64,000 nt of DNA, taken from NCBI GenBank assembly GCA_900770285.1, contig CAAGJO010000007.1, forward strand, positions 105,029 to 169,028, given 5' to 3'. Origin of the DNA: Oscillospiraceae bacterium (lineage in GTDB: Bacteria > Bacillota > Clostridia > Oscillospirales > Ruminococcaceae). The notes beneath the pieces were generated by a model that saw nothing but the letters and a program-made list of their open reading frames with translations, was not told the origin of the DNA and did no database searches. Shown in pieces: positions 50,346-59,352 of the stretch. Position 1 is the first letter of the stretch. Each line of letters starts with the position of its first letter. A program made the position numbers and the translations under genes.

Positions 50346-52124
50346 ATGAAACTTGACAGTATGAAAGATCTTCGCAGAACACACTACTGCGGTGAAGTTC
50401 CCAACAATGCGGAAGAAGTCGTTGTATGCGGCTTTGCCGACAGAGTAAGAGATATGGGAAATCTTATTTTCATCAATCTCCGTGACAGAACAGGACTTGT
50501 TCAGCTTGCATTTGATGATAGCTCCGACAGAAATGTTTTTGAAAAAGCACAGCTTGTTAAAAGCGAATTTGTGCTTATGGCAAAGGGAACCGTCCGCAAG
50601 CGTGAAAGCATTAATAAAAAGCTTAAAACAGGCGAAATAGAAGTTTTCGTCACCGACCTCAGAATACTTTCAAAGGCAGACACCACTCCTTTTGAAGTGA
50701 CAAATTCCGATAAGGTAAACGATGAACTAAAGCTTAAATACCGCTACCTTGATCTTAGGAATCCAAAACTTCAAAAAAATATTATTACCCGTCATAAGAT
50801 CGCACAGATAACAAGAGAATATTTCTATGAAAACGGTTTTCTTGAAATTGAAACTCCTATGATGATGAAATCGACTCCGGAAGGTGCAAGAGATTATCTT
50901 GTTCCATCACGAGTTCATGAGGGAAAATTCTATGCCCTGCCGCAGTCACCGCAGATTTATAAGCAGCTGCTTATGATATCAGGATATGACAGATATATTC
51001 AGCTTGCAAGATGTTTCCGTGATGAAGATTTGCGTGCCGACAGACAGCCTGAATTTACGCAAATTGACATTGAGATGTCATTTGTTGACTCAGAAGATAT
51101 TCAGGACTGCGTTGAAAAATACATTCAGCGCCTGTTTAAAGAGATACTAGGGGTAGAAATTACTTTGCCGTTAAAAAGACTTACCTTTGCCGATGCTATG
51201 AATAAATACGGTTCTGATAAACCTGATACACGTTTTGGCATGGAAATTCAGGATATTACCGAAACAGTAAAGGACATGGACTTTGTTGTATTCAAATCTG
51301 CCATTGAAAACGGCGGCTCTGTAAGAGCAATAAACGTTAAGGGCGGAGCTTCCACATATACACGAAAAGAAATCGATAAGCTTATTGAACACGCAAAAGG
51401 AATTGGTGCAAAAGGTCTTGCATATATTCGCTGGGCTGATGAACCGAACTGTTCATTCAAAAAATTCCTCGGAGAAAATGACCTTGATAATATTCTCTCC
51501 GCTATGAACGGTGAAAAAGGCGACCTTATTCTTATCTGCGCTGACAAAAATAAAACTGCTCTTACCACACTGGGAGCAATCAGACTTATCTGCGCCAAAA
51601 AGCTTGACATTATCCCTGAAAATATCTATAATTTCCTTTGGATTACTGAAATGCCGTTTTTTGAACAGGATGAGGAAACAGGCGAATGGGTTGCTGCTCA
51701 TCATCCATTTACAATGCCAATGGAAGAATGTCTTGAATATCTGGACAGCGACCCTGCAAATGTCCGTGCAAAAGCTTGGGATCTTGTCCTTAACGGTACA
51801 GAACTTTCAAGCGGTTCAATGAGAATTACCGACTATGAGCTTCAGCAGAAAATGTTTGAGGCTCTTGGAATGACAGACGAAGAAATTGAGGCTAAGTTTG
51901 GTTTCCTTGTAGATGCATACAAATATGCCGCACCGCCTCACGGAGGCATGGGAATCGGTCTTGACCGCCTTGCAATGATCATGTGTCAGGCTGACAGCCT
52001 TCGTGATGTTATTGCATTTCCTAAGGTACAGAATGCCAGCGAACTTATGAGCGAATGTCCGTCAGGTGTTGACGAAAAACAGCTTGAAGAGCTTCATATT
52101 AAAACTATTTTACCTGAAAAGTAA
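50346..52124 (+). CDS. aspS: Aspartyl-tRNA synthetase
   Basis: A 592-residue bacterial-type AspRS. N-terminal OB anticodon domain ('GFADRVRDMGNLIFINLRD'), class II core with 'ETPMMMKSTPEGARDYLVPSR' region, motif 2 'ARCFRDEDLRADRQPEFTQ' (about 220), a GAD insertion domain (about 300-420) and motif 3 'GIGLDRLAMI' (about 540). The GAD domain marks the bacterial form. It cannot be judged from sequence alone here whether it also charges tRNA-Asn. Confidence 0.97.
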   Translation: MKLDSMKDLRRTHYCGEVPNNAEEVVVCGFADRVRDMGNLIFINLRDRTGLVQLAFDDSSDRNVFEKAQLVKSEFVLMAKGTVRKRESINKKLKTGEIEVFVTDLRILSKADTTPFEVTNSDKVNDELKLKYRYLDLRNPKLQKNIITRHKIAQITREYFYENGFLEIETPMMMKSTPEGARDYLVPSRVHEGKFYALPQSPQIYKQLLMISGYDRYIQLARCFRDEDLRADRQPEFTQIDIEMSFVDSEDIQDCVEKYIQRLFKEILGVEITLPLKRLTFADAMNKYGSDKPDTRFGMEIQDITETVKDMDFVVFKSAIENGGSVRAINVKGGASTYTRKEIDKLIEHAKGIGAKGLAYIRWADEPNCSFKKFLGENDLDNILSAMNGEKGDLILICADKNKTALTTLGAIRLICAKKLDIIPENIYNFLWITEMPFFEQDEETGEWVAAHHPFTMPMEECLEYLDSDPANVRAKAWDLVLNGTELSSGSMRITDYELQQKMFEALGMTDEEIEAKFGFLVDAYKYAAPPHGGMGIGLDRLAMIMCQADSLRDVIAFPKVQNASELMSECPSGVDEKQLEELHIKTILPEK

Positions 52125-52151
52125 CCGAAAAACATTAACCGAGGAGATTTT

Positions 52152-52541
52152 ATGGCCGATATTAAAGAATCCGGAGAGAATTATCTTGAAACTATACTTA
52201 TCCTTCACGAAAAAACAGGCTATGTGCGTTCCATTGACGTAGCCGCCGAGCTTGGTTTTTCAAAGCCCAGCGTGAGCCGTGCTGTAGGAATCCTCAAAAA
52301 TGACGGTTACATTACTGTTGAGCCTGACGGACAAATCCTTCTTACCAAAAAAGGCTACCTCCGTGCAAGAGAAGTATATGACAGACATCTGCTTTTCTCA
52401 ACGTTTCTTCATGATATTCTTGGCGTCAGCGAAAACAATGCAAACATTGATGCCTGTAAGATTGAACATGTTATCAGCTATGAAACCTATGAAAAGCTGA
52501 ATGTTTTTGTAAACAACTATTTAAAAGACGAAAGGTCCTAG
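52152..52541 (+). CDS. DtxR/MntR-family metal-dependent regulator
   Basis: A 129-residue regulator. N-terminal winged helix ('SIDVAAELGFSKPSVSRAVGIL') and metal-binding/dimerisation helices ('RHLLFSTFLHDILGVSENNANIDACKIEHVISYE') matching MntR/IdeR; the His/Glu/Cys/Asp pattern 'ACKIEHVIS' is the usual ligand helix. It probably senses Mn or Fe and represses a transporter elsewhere. It follows aspS by 27 bases. Its last codons fall inside a GC-rich repeat (52535-52558). Confidence 0.85.
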   Translation: MADIKESGENYLETILILHEKTGYVRSIDVAAELGFSKPSVSRAVGILKNDGYITVEPDGQILLTKKGYLRAREVYDRHLLFSTFLHDILGVSENNANIDACKIEHVISYETYEKLNVFVNNYLKDERS

Positions 52542-52558
52542 CGCGGACGGCGCAATAC
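52535..52558. repeat. GC-rich direct repeat, copy 1
   Basis: A 24-base sequence containing GCGCGGACGGCGCAATAC that also contains the stop codon of the DtxR-family gene. A second copy with one mismatch lies at 52621-52644. The GC content is well above its surroundings. Confidence 0.85.
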
Positions 52559-52620
52559 GGGATTATTTGTTCGTAATCTTTACTTTGTTCCTGCGACGCC
52601 GGTTTGATAAACCATAATAT

Positions 52621-52644
52621 GTCCTGGCGCGGACGGCGCAATAC
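52621..52644. repeat. GC-rich direct repeat, copy 2
   Basis: Same 24 bases as 52535-52558 with A to G at position 6. The 62 bases between the copies and the rest of the 52542-52909 gap contain no gene I can recognise apart from the terminator at 52705-52744. Confidence 0.85.
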
Positions 52645-52704
52645 AGCTCCAACGGCGATAGCAAGTTATGATTATCTTTTTTATCAAATTCAAATTATAT
52701 ACAT

Positions 52705-52744
52705 AAAGCATTGGTAATCTTATATAGATTTCCAATGCTTTTTT
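52705..52744 (+). terminator. Terminator of the aspS-DtxR operon
   Basis: A long stem, AAAGCATTGG-AATCT with AGATT-CCAATGCTTT, followed by T4, on the plus strand. Confidence 0.85.
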
Positions 52745-52909
52745 GTGCAGAATATTTATTTTATTTTTTAATTTTGAATATTTCGTTCATAATTGCACAT
52801 TTGCGTGCAATTTATTAATATTTTCGGACTATTTATGGAAGGGGTTTTACGAAATAAAAGATATAAAATCCCTTGCCTACAAATAATTTTTTAAGAACAA
52901 TGGCGATAA

Positions 52910-53350
52910 TCAGCACTCCATATCTGTAATAAGATCTATTCTGCGCTGATGCCTTTCTTCTTTTGAAAACGGAGTATCAACAAAGGCATCAACCAGATCC
53001 ATCGCTGTACCCTCGCCTACAACTCTTGCACCAAAGCATAAGACATTTGCATTGTTGTGTTCTCTTGTAAGTCTTGCCGAGAAAACCTCTGAGCAACAGG
53101 CAGCACGAATACCTTTGACCTTATTTGCAGCTATAGACATTCCAACGCCGGTTCCGCATATCAATATGCCCAGGTCGCATTCACCGCTGACAACCTTTTC
53201 ACATACAGCCTTTGCGGCATTAGGATAATCGCATTTCTCGCCAACAGCACAGCCCATATCAACAGTTTCAATACCTTTTTCTTTTAGATGCTCTATAACC
53301 GCAAGCTTAAGCTGAGGTGCGGCATGATCGTTACCAATAGCTATTTTCAT
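52910..53350 (-). CDS. rpiB: Ribose 5-phosphate isomerase B
   Basis: A 146-residue RpiB/LacAB-type isomerase interconverting ribose 5-phosphate and ribulose 5-phosphate. It has 'IGNDHAAPQLK' (about 5), the active-site Cys in 'GILICGTGVGMSIAANK' (about 65) and 'REHNNANVLCFGARVVG' (about 96). Transcribed after tsaB with an 18-base gap. Confidence 0.93.
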   Translation of the reverse strand: MKIAIGNDHAAPQLKLAVIEHLKEKGIETVDMGCAVGEKCDYPNAAKAVCEKVVSGECDLGILICGTGVGMSIAANKVKGIRAACCSEVFSARLTREHNNANVLCFGARVVGEGTAMDLVDAFVDTPFSKEERHQRRIDLITDMEC

Positions 53351-53368
53351 ATTATAAATCTCCTGACT

Positions 53369-54061
53369 TTAATCTCTGTGAAATTTGTCTTTTTCTGCTT
53401 TTGTTGCCTGTAAATAAGCAGGTTCAAGAATGTCTGCGGAAGGTATAATCAGTTCTTTGTTATTTCTCACCGCCGCACATAAAGATGATGCTCTTTGCAT
53501 ACGATTTTCAGATGATGCACAAATAACATTTTCATTTTCCGCAAAATATTTTTCTTTTATTTCTCTGGCATAATCACCGGTAAGCATAGTTTTTTCATTT
53601 ACTGCAAGATTTTCAAACAAATCGCTTTCTTTTGCAACTTTATCATCAGCAGCACGTTCCAGCTTGTTTCCGTCTGAAATGAATTCACCTTCATATATAA
53701 CTCCGGGACGTGCTTTCATAACAGATATTATCTTTCCGCAAAAAGATACACAGTTATAAGCCAAAGCTTCAAGAGTTGACACTCCTGCACATTTTATATT
53801 CGGACTTCCAAGGCAAATCCCTTTAACTGCGGCAATGCCGATTCTTAAACCAGTGTATGACCCTGGTCCCCGGGCAATGGCTATACAGTCAATATCCGAA
53901 AAATCAACGCTGCTTTCAGCCATAACTTCTTTCACCATAGGAAGAATGATCTGCGAATGAGTCAGCTTTGTGAGCAAAATTTTTTCACATACCAGCGTTT
54001 CATCATCAGTAAATGCTGCTGAAGCTACCTTTCCCGACGTATCAATTCCCAATATCCGCAA
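53369..54061 (-). CDS. tsaB: tRNA t6A modification protein TsaB
   Basis: A 230-residue ASKHA-fold protein with 'ILGIDTSGKVASAAF' at the N-terminus and 'IARGPGSYTGLRIGIAAVKG' (about 67), the TsaB signature. TsaB scaffolds the TsaD-TsaE complex for t6A37 in ANN-decoding tRNAs. TTG at 54061 has TGGAG 8 bases upstream and gives the usual MRILGIDTS start; ATGs at 54070 and 54076 are alternatives. It overlaps the tsaE end. tsaD is not in the window. Confidence 0.9.
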   Translation of the reverse strand: MRILGIDTSGKVASAAFTDDETLVCEKILLTKLTHSQIILPMVKEVMAESSVDFSDIDCIAIARGPGSYTGLRIGIAAVKGICLGSPNIKCAGVSTLEALAYNCVSFCGKIISVMKARPGVIYEGEFISDGNKLERAADDKVAKESDLFENLAVNEKTMLTGDYAREIKEKYFAENENVICASSENRMQRASSLCAAVRNNKELIIPSADILEPAYLQATKAEKDKFHRD

Positions 54062-54488
54062 AGCGTTCATCTCCATTTATAGTTATCTTTCTTGTATCAT
54101 TTCCTGTTCGCTCAATATTTATTTTTATGACATTCTCAGGCAGTTCAGACTCAATATTTTCCGACCACTCTACAGCAAGCACACTTTCGCTGTCCATGTA
54201 ATCATAAAATCCTGTGGTTTCCAGATCATCAGGCGACGTAATGCGGTACATATCAAAATGATAAAGTGTAAGCTTTTCTCCCGCATATTCATTAACCAAG
54301 GAAAAAGTAGGAGAAGTTACCTCATCGCCCAAATGCAGCCCCATGGAAATCCCTCGCGTCATAGTGGTTTTCCCTGCGCCAAGGCCTCCGCTGTAAGCGA
54401 TTATATCTCCGCCTTTTAAACGGCTGCCTATCTCTTTTCCTAAAGCTATAGTTTCTTCAGGAGAGTTTACATCTATGCTGACTTTCAC
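54042..54488 (-). CDS. tsaE: tRNA t6A modification ATPase TsaE
   Basis: A 148-residue P-loop ATPase with Walker A 'GLGAGKTTMTRG' (about 37), 'SPTFSLVNEY' and 'LYHFDMYRI', then 'AVEWSENI'. It drives the t6A cycle with TsaB and TsaD. I prefer the GTG at 54488 (MKVSIDVNS), which follows GGGAAG and sits just past the upstream stop, over an ATG at 54569 inside the upstream gene. Confidence 0.92.
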   Translation of the reverse strand: MKVSIDVNSPEETIALGKEIGSRLKGGDIIAYSGGLGAGKTTMTRGISMGLHLGDEVTSPTFSLVNEYAGEKLTLYHFDMYRITSPDDLETTGFYDYMDSESVLAVEWSENIESELPENVIKINIERTGNDTRKITINGDERFADIGN

Positions 54489-54492
54489 CTTA

Positions 54493-55617
54493 TCACTTCC
54501 CGCCGTAATAGTAATTGAGCAGAAGATCAACCATTCTGCCGTATGATTTTTTGCCGTCCTCAACGCCATTCAGTTTTAATGATGTATCCATAACCTTGTC
54601 GGAAATTTTCGCCAAAGTTTTGCTTGAAACAAGTCCCGAATCATCTTCGTTGACCTTTCTCCAATACTCCTTGTCGGAAGTGTAATCCTTGGCCACAGGC
54701 TCAGAAATCATTTTTATAAGTTTTTCTGAGGTTTCCTCGTCACAGTTTTCAAGTGTCTGATTCAGAACATAATCCAAAGCATTAAGATATCCGCTGTACT
54801 GATAATCTGCATTATCCGACTTTGTGCAGGCAAGAAACGCAATAAAACTAGCCTCATCCTCTCGGATAAAACCTTTTGTGTGAACAAGCTCATGGCAAAC
54901 TGTGTCAGGCAAATTAGAACTATACATCTCCTGATTATAGTTTGCCTCCATGGTAAATGGAAAATATATTCCCATAAGATACTGCTGACTCATAAAATAT
55001 GAGCATTTTACAGGCTTTGGAGTGCAATAAAAACCATTTAGCTGCGGATAGTCTTTACTCAGATTTTTAACTGCCGATTTTGCGGTTTCGTCCAGATCAG
55101 AGGTCAGGACAAATTTACCGTCCTTATCTCGTTTGACCTTGCCGCTGCAATCATTTGTTTTGACTATAATATCCTCGCACAGCTTTGCCAGCTGCTGAGA
55201 ATTATATTCCTTCTGCGGCATTGAATACAGCTCAGAAAACTCCGAGCCATGGTATAATACAAAACAGTTGAGAGTTTCGGTCACCAGAATAAAGGTTATA
55301 AGCCAAAAATAAATCTTGCAAAAGCCTTTGAATACCTTTCCCCTTCTGCCTTTTTTCTTGATAAGCAGAATAATCAGTATTATAAGAGAAACGGGTATCC
55401 AAATAAGAGCAATTATTATCAGAATTTCCCCCACCGAGAAACTGACCATGGATGTAAGCTTACCCATGGTCCTTTCCCACAGCGGAAAAACATTTTTTAT
55501 ATACCAGTCAGAAAAGCCTTTTGACAGCCACGCCGCAACATTTATTATTATACACAGCACAAAAAAGAGCAGCGGAATTTTTGTGGATATTCTGAGCTTT
55601 TTCTTTTTTCCTTCCAT
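54493..55617 (-). CDS. DUF3810 membrane metalloprotease-like protein
   Basis: A 374-residue protein with three N-terminal membrane helices (about 12-125) and an extracytoplasmic domain containing 'CHELVHTKGF' (HExxH about residue 245), with a following 'EDEASFIAF' that could supply the third zinc ligand. This layout fits DUF3810, a family of likely zinc peptidases without defined substrate. It is encoded just upstream of tsaE and just downstream of fhs on the same strand. Confidence 0.8.
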   Translation of the reverse strand: MEGKKKKLRISTKIPLLFFVLCIIINVAAWLSKGFSDWYIKNVFPLWERTMGKLTSMVSFSVGEILIIIALIWIPVSLIILIILLIKKKGRRGKVFKGFCKIYFWLITFILVTETLNCFVLYHGSEFSELYSMPQKEYNSQQLAKLCEDIIVKTNDCSGKVKRDKDGKFVLTSDLDETAKSAVKNLSKDYPQLNGFYCTPKPVKCSYFMSQQYLMGIYFPFTMEANYNQEMYSSNLPDTVCHELVHTKGFIREDEASFIAFLACTKSDNADYQYSGYLNALDYVLNQTLENCDEETSEKLIKMISEPVAKDYTSDKEYWRKVNEDDSGLVSSKTLAKISDKVMDTSLKLNGVEDGKKSYGRMVDLLLNYYYGGK

Positions 55618-55632
55618 AAAGCTCCTTATTTT

Positions 55633-57303
55633 TTAGAAAAGTCCTGTAATATTTCCCTCATTATCACAGTCAATATTTAAAGCTGCCGGTTGTTTCGGAA
55701 GTCCCGGCATGGTCATTATACTGCCGGTATATACTACTACAAAGCCTGCTCCTGCTGAAAGTCTTAAATCACTTACAGTAATGCGGAAGTTTTCAGGCTT
55801 GCCAAGCTTCTTGGGATCATCTGAAAGGGAATACTGTGTTTTTGCAACGCAAATAGGAATATTGTCATAACCGAGAGCCTGTATTTCCTTTAATGCTTTT
55901 TCAGCCTGAGCAGTAAAGTCTACGCCGTCAGCTCTGTAAATTTCCTTGGCAAGAATATTGATTTTTTCCTTTATAGACAGTTTTTCATCATAGAGAGGTT
56001 TAAAATCTGCCTCGTCCTTATCAACAACTTCACAAACCTTTTCAGCAAGTTCTTTTCCGCCTTCACCGCCTTTTGCAAATACTTCGGCAAGTGAGAACTC
56101 TGCACCGACTTCACGGCAGGCATTTTCAACTATCGAGATTTCAGCGTCAGTATCTGTGAGGAACCTGTTGATTGCCACTACTACAGGTACGCCGAACTTA
56201 TGAAGATTTTCAATGTGAGTTGTAAGGTTTACAAGACCTTTCTTAAGTGCGTCTATATTTTCTTCTGTAAGCTCTGTTTTAGGAACACCGCCGTTATATT
56301 TAAGTGCTCTTATGGTTGCAACTAAAACTACGCAGCTTGGTTTAAGTCCTGCAAAACGACATTTAATATCAAAGAACTTCTCTGCTCCCAGGTCAGAACC
56401 AAAGCCTGCTTCTGTAATGCAATAGTCCCCAAGCTTTAAGCCCAGCTTTGTTGCTCTTACTGAGTTACAGCCGTGAGCGATATTGGCAAAAGGTCCGCCG
56501 TGCATAATTGCAGGGGTGTTTTCAAGAGTCTGTACAAGGTTAGGCTTAAGTGCGTCTTTCAACAGTGCCGTCATAGCACCGCATGCTCCAATGTCCTTTG
56601 CATATACAGGCTTTCCGTCAAATGTATAAGCCACTAAAATTCTTTCAAGGCGAGCCTTAAGATCTTCCAGATCTGACGCAAGACAAAGGATAGCCATAAC
56701 TTCGGAAGCTACTGTGATCTGAAAACCGTCCTGACGCGGAATGCCGTTTACTTTGCTGCCAAGACCCACAATAATATCTCTTAAAGCTCTGTCGTTCATA
56801 TCAAGACATCTTTTGAAAAGAACACGTCTTTGGTCTATGTTAAGGGGATTGCCCTGATGAATTGAATTATCTATCATAGCACATAGAAGGTTGTTTGCCG
56901 CTGTAATGGCATGCATATCTCCTGTGAAGTGAAGATTTATATCCTCCATTGGAACGACCTGAGCGTATCCGCCGCCGGCAGCTCCGCCCTTGATTCCAAA
57001 AACAGGGCCTAGTGAAGGTTCTCTTAAAGCAATTACAGCTTTTTTGCCAATTTTAGCCATTGCCTCGCCTAAACCTACAGTAATTGTTGTTTTTCCTTCT
57101 CCTGCGGGAGTCGGATTTATAGCTGTAACCAGAATAAGCTTTCCGTTAGGCTTGTCTTTAAGCTTTGTAAAAAGTCCCTCTGAAAGCTTAGCTTTATAAT
57201 GACCGTAAGGCTCAATATCCTCCTGTTCAATGCCAAGATCGTTGGCAATATCATAAATCTTCTTCATTTTTGCATTCTGTGCAATTTCAATATCCGACAG
57301 CAT
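55633..57303 (-). CDS. fhs: Formate--tetrahydrofolate ligase
   Basis: A 556-residue ATP-dependent ligase making 10-formyl-THF. It has the P-loop 'NPTPAGEGKTTITVGL' (about 64), 'REPSLGPVFGIKGGAAGGGY' (about 95) and 'TGDMHAITAANNLL' (about 130). Full length for the family. It feeds one-carbon units into purines and, in acetogens, the methyl branch. It is monocistronic-like, with a 92-base gap from pyrE. Confidence 0.97.
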   Translation of the reverse strand: MLSDIEIAQNAKMKKIYDIANDLGIEQEDIEPYGHYKAKLSEGLFTKLKDKPNGKLILVTAINPTPAGEGKTTITVGLGEAMAKIGKKAVIALREPSLGPVFGIKGGAAGGGYAQVVPMEDINLHFTGDMHAITAANNLLCAMIDNSIHQGNPLNIDQRRVLFKRCLDMNDRALRDIIVGLGSKVNGIPRQDGFQITVASEVMAILCLASDLEDLKARLERILVAYTFDGKPVYAKDIGACGAMTALLKDALKPNLVQTLENTPAIMHGGPFANIAHGCNSVRATKLGLKLGDYCITEAGFGSDLGAEKFFDIKCRFAGLKPSCVVLVATIRALKYNGGVPKTELTEENIDALKKGLVNLTTHIENLHKFGVPVVVAINRFLTDTDAEISIVENACREVGAEFSLAEVFAKGGEGGKELAEKVCEVVDKDEADFKPLYDEKLSIKEKINILAKEIYRADGVDFTAQAEKALKEIQALGYDNIPICVAKTQYSLSDDPKKLGKPENFRITVSDLRLSAGAGFVVVYTGSIMTMPGLPKQPAALNIDCDNEGNITGLF

Positions 57304-57395
57304 AAAATCAATCCTTTCAATTTATAAATACAGTAATTAGCAGTTCAACCATCTGCATTACTGCACGATTTTTATATTTTATCTGCAATCCAAAA

Positions 57396-58052
57396 TTATT
57401 TCGCACCATATTTTTCACGATATTCAAGCATGGAATCAAGATATTTCCTGCCTTCAACTACACCGTTTTTTATAGCCTCAATAATATCAAGCATATTTAC
57501 AATAGAATATACCTTTACGCCGAAATCATCATAAACTTCCTGTACTGCCGACTTATCTGAATTAAGACCTTTTTCCATTCTGTCAACGGTGATAACCATG
57601 CCAGTAACATTAACATCTGCTGCCGATTTCAGCTTTGGCATAGATTCCCTCATAGCCTTTCCCGAGGTCATAACATCGTCAATAATAACAACCTTTTCGC
57701 CGTCTACAAGCTTTTTGCCTACAAACATTCCGCCTTCGCCGTGATCCTTTGCTTCTTTTCTGTCAAAGCAGTAAGAAACATCAATGCCAAATTTATTGTA
57801 TAGTCCTGCTGCAGCTGAAACTGCAAGAGGTATGCCCTTGTACGCAGGTCCGAAAAGCGTTTCTGCCTCAAGATTATTATCTTTTATGCATTCAGCGTAA
57901 AATTCACCAAGTCTGGCAAGCTGTCCGCCTGTCTTGTAATTTCCGCAGTTAATAAAATACGGTGCTTTTCTTCCGCTCTTAAGAGTAAACTCACCAAAAG
58001 TAAGCACACCGCTGTCGACCATAAATTTAATAAATTCTTCTTTGTATGTCAT
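57396..58052 (-). CDS. pyrE: Orotate phosphoribosyltransferase
   Basis: A 218-residue type I PRTase of pyrimidine synthesis. It has 'FTLKSGRKAPYFINCG' (about 22), 'DRKEAKDHGEGG' (flexible loop, about 97) and the PRPP motif 'VVIIDDVMTSGKAM' (about 120). No other pyr genes are adjacent. An imperfect hairpin at about 57329-57364 follows the stop. Confidence 0.95.
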   Translation of the reverse strand: MTYKEEFIKFMVDSGVLTFGEFTLKSGRKAPYFINCGNYKTGGQLARLGEFYAECIKDNNLEAETLFGPAYKGIPLAVSAAAGLYNKFGIDVSYCFDRKEAKDHGEGGMFVGKKLVDGEKVVIIDDVMTSGKAMRESMPKLKSAADVNVTGMVITVDRMEKGLNSDKSAVQEVYDDFGVKVYSIVNMLDIIEAIKNGVVEGRKYLDSMLEYREKYGAK

Positions 58053-58129
58053 AATAACACCCTTTCAGCATTCATAACTTTATTATAGCACACACCTGCG
58101 CTTTTTTCAATCATATATGGCATTTTTCC

Positions 58130-58780
58130 CTATACTTCAAGCAAATTATAATCATAAAAATAAAAATCCGACTCTGCTTTAAGCTGTTCGCAGTCCTTTT
58201 TATGTATTCTGTCCATGCAGGCTACTGTGTAAAAGCCTCCTGCTTTTGCACCTCTGACTGCCTCAATAATGTCCTCAAAGACGGCACAGTCTTCAGTTTC
58301 CAAACTTAGTCCCCTGCATGCATACTCGTATATATCGGGAAATCCTTTTCCGCGCTTTACGTTATCGGTTACAGCAAAGAAATCAAAATACTCATACATT
58401 CCCAGCCGTTCAAGGGCAGGCTTATATAAAAATTCTGATGAAGCTGTTGCCAAGGCTATTTTAATATTCTTTTCTTTTAGTCTGATAAGAAAATCTCTTG
58501 CTCCCGGCTTTTCTGGAATACTGTCAGCATATTCATCTCTCGCCATATCTGCCCATTCCTGTTCAATATCATTGAGATTTTCATTAAGCTTAAACCGTTC
58601 ATTTGTATATACTGCCGCCTGATGAAAATTCATAGCCGACACAATCTTGCAGTAATCCTCGGGAACATCATAACCTCGTTTTTTCAAAAATCTATAGTCA
58701 ATATCATTCCATACGCTTTCAGAAGATATAAGCGTACCATCCAGATCAAAAATTATTCCTTTAAACCTTGAAAAATTCAT
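58130..58780 (-). CDS. HAD-superfamily phosphatase (beta-phosphoglucomutase-like)
   Basis: A 216-residue HAD hydrolase, subfamily I. Motif I is 'IFDLDGTLISSE' (about 10), with an alpha-helical cap (about 18-80), motif II 'ALATASS' (about 110), a Lys in 'VKRGKGFPDIY' and motif IV 'CAVFEDIIEAVRGAKAGG' (about 168). Likely a phosphatase or mutase acting on a small phosphorylated metabolite. GAGG precedes 58780. It follows the C_GCAxxG_C_C gene by 7 bases. Confidence 0.85.
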   Translation of the reverse strand: MNFSRFKGIIFDLDGTLISSESVWNDIDYRFLKKRGYDVPEDYCKIVSAMNFHQAAVYTNERFKLNENLNDIEQEWADMARDEYADSIPEKPGARDFLIRLKEKNIKIALATASSEFLYKPALERLGMYEYFDFFAVTDNVKRGKGFPDIYEYACRGLSLETEDCAVFEDIIEAVRGAKAGGFYTVACMDRIHKKDCEQLKAESDFYFYDYNLLEV

Positions 58781-58787
58781 GTTCACC

Positions 58788-59234
58788 TCAGATAAACTCA
58801 CCAAGAAGCCCTGCGGATAGACCCACCAGTTCAACGCATGGGCGTTTTTTATAATACTCCGCCGTCCTCTTTGACGGTGTAGGGGAGCTTGAGCCTTTCA
58901 ATCCCAACAACTCACGGCAGATAATTGAGTCAGAACCGTTTTCTTCTTTAAACCTTTTTGCAAACTTCTGAACTATTTCGTAAACCTGTTTTTTGCGGCC
59001 TGAATCCTTAGGATTATCTGTGCCGTATTTCAATCCGAGAACCATAAAAGCTCCCGTACATGCACCGCAAACCTCTCTCATTCTGCCCATTCCGCCGCCG
59101 AAAGTCTGGGAAAGTCTTACCGCAGCAGAAAAATCCAGCCCCAAATCTTCACACCAGGCACCAATAACAGACTGAGAACAGTTGTATCCCTGTTTAAAAA
59201 GCTCCATAGCTTTTTGTGACTTTTCATTATTCAT
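58788..59234 (-). CDS. C_GCAxxG_C_C family protein
   Basis: A 148-residue protein of the family named for its Cys pattern. It has 'YNCSQSVIGAWCEDLG' (about 17-32), 'TFGGGMGRMREVCGACTGAFMVLG' in pieces about 44-67, a later 'ICRELLG' and 'CVELVG'. The conserved cysteines suggest a metal or Fe-S site and a redox role; function unproven. AGAGGTG sets the start at 59234. Shares the transcript with the HAD gene. Confidence 0.88.
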   Translation of the reverse strand: MNNEKSQKAMELFKQGYNCSQSVIGAWCEDLGLDFSAAVRLSQTFGGGMGRMREVCGACTGAFMVLGLKYGTDNPKDSGRKKQVYEIVQKFAKRFKEENGSDSIICRELLGLKGSSSPTPSKRTAEYYKKRPCVELVGLSAGLLGEFI

Positions 59235-59292
59235 AAAAACACCTCTTTTGAACATATTAACATATTTATGCGAAAAAGTCCACATCAAATAA

Positions 59293-59321
59293 TTGACTAA
59301 GAAAATCAAGAGTGATATAAT
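59293..59321 (+). promoter_or_regulatory. Promoter of the sirtuin gene
   Basis: TTGACT (59293-59298), 17 bases, TATAAT (59316-59321). Confidence 0.85.
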
Positions 59322-59352
59322 TTATATGCAAACTTATTTTGGAGATGATAAA

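Noticed and set aside
52535..52644. CRISPR array or attachment-site pair
   Set aside because: Only two copies, no regular spacers, no cas genes, and no integrase or mobile cargo between them.
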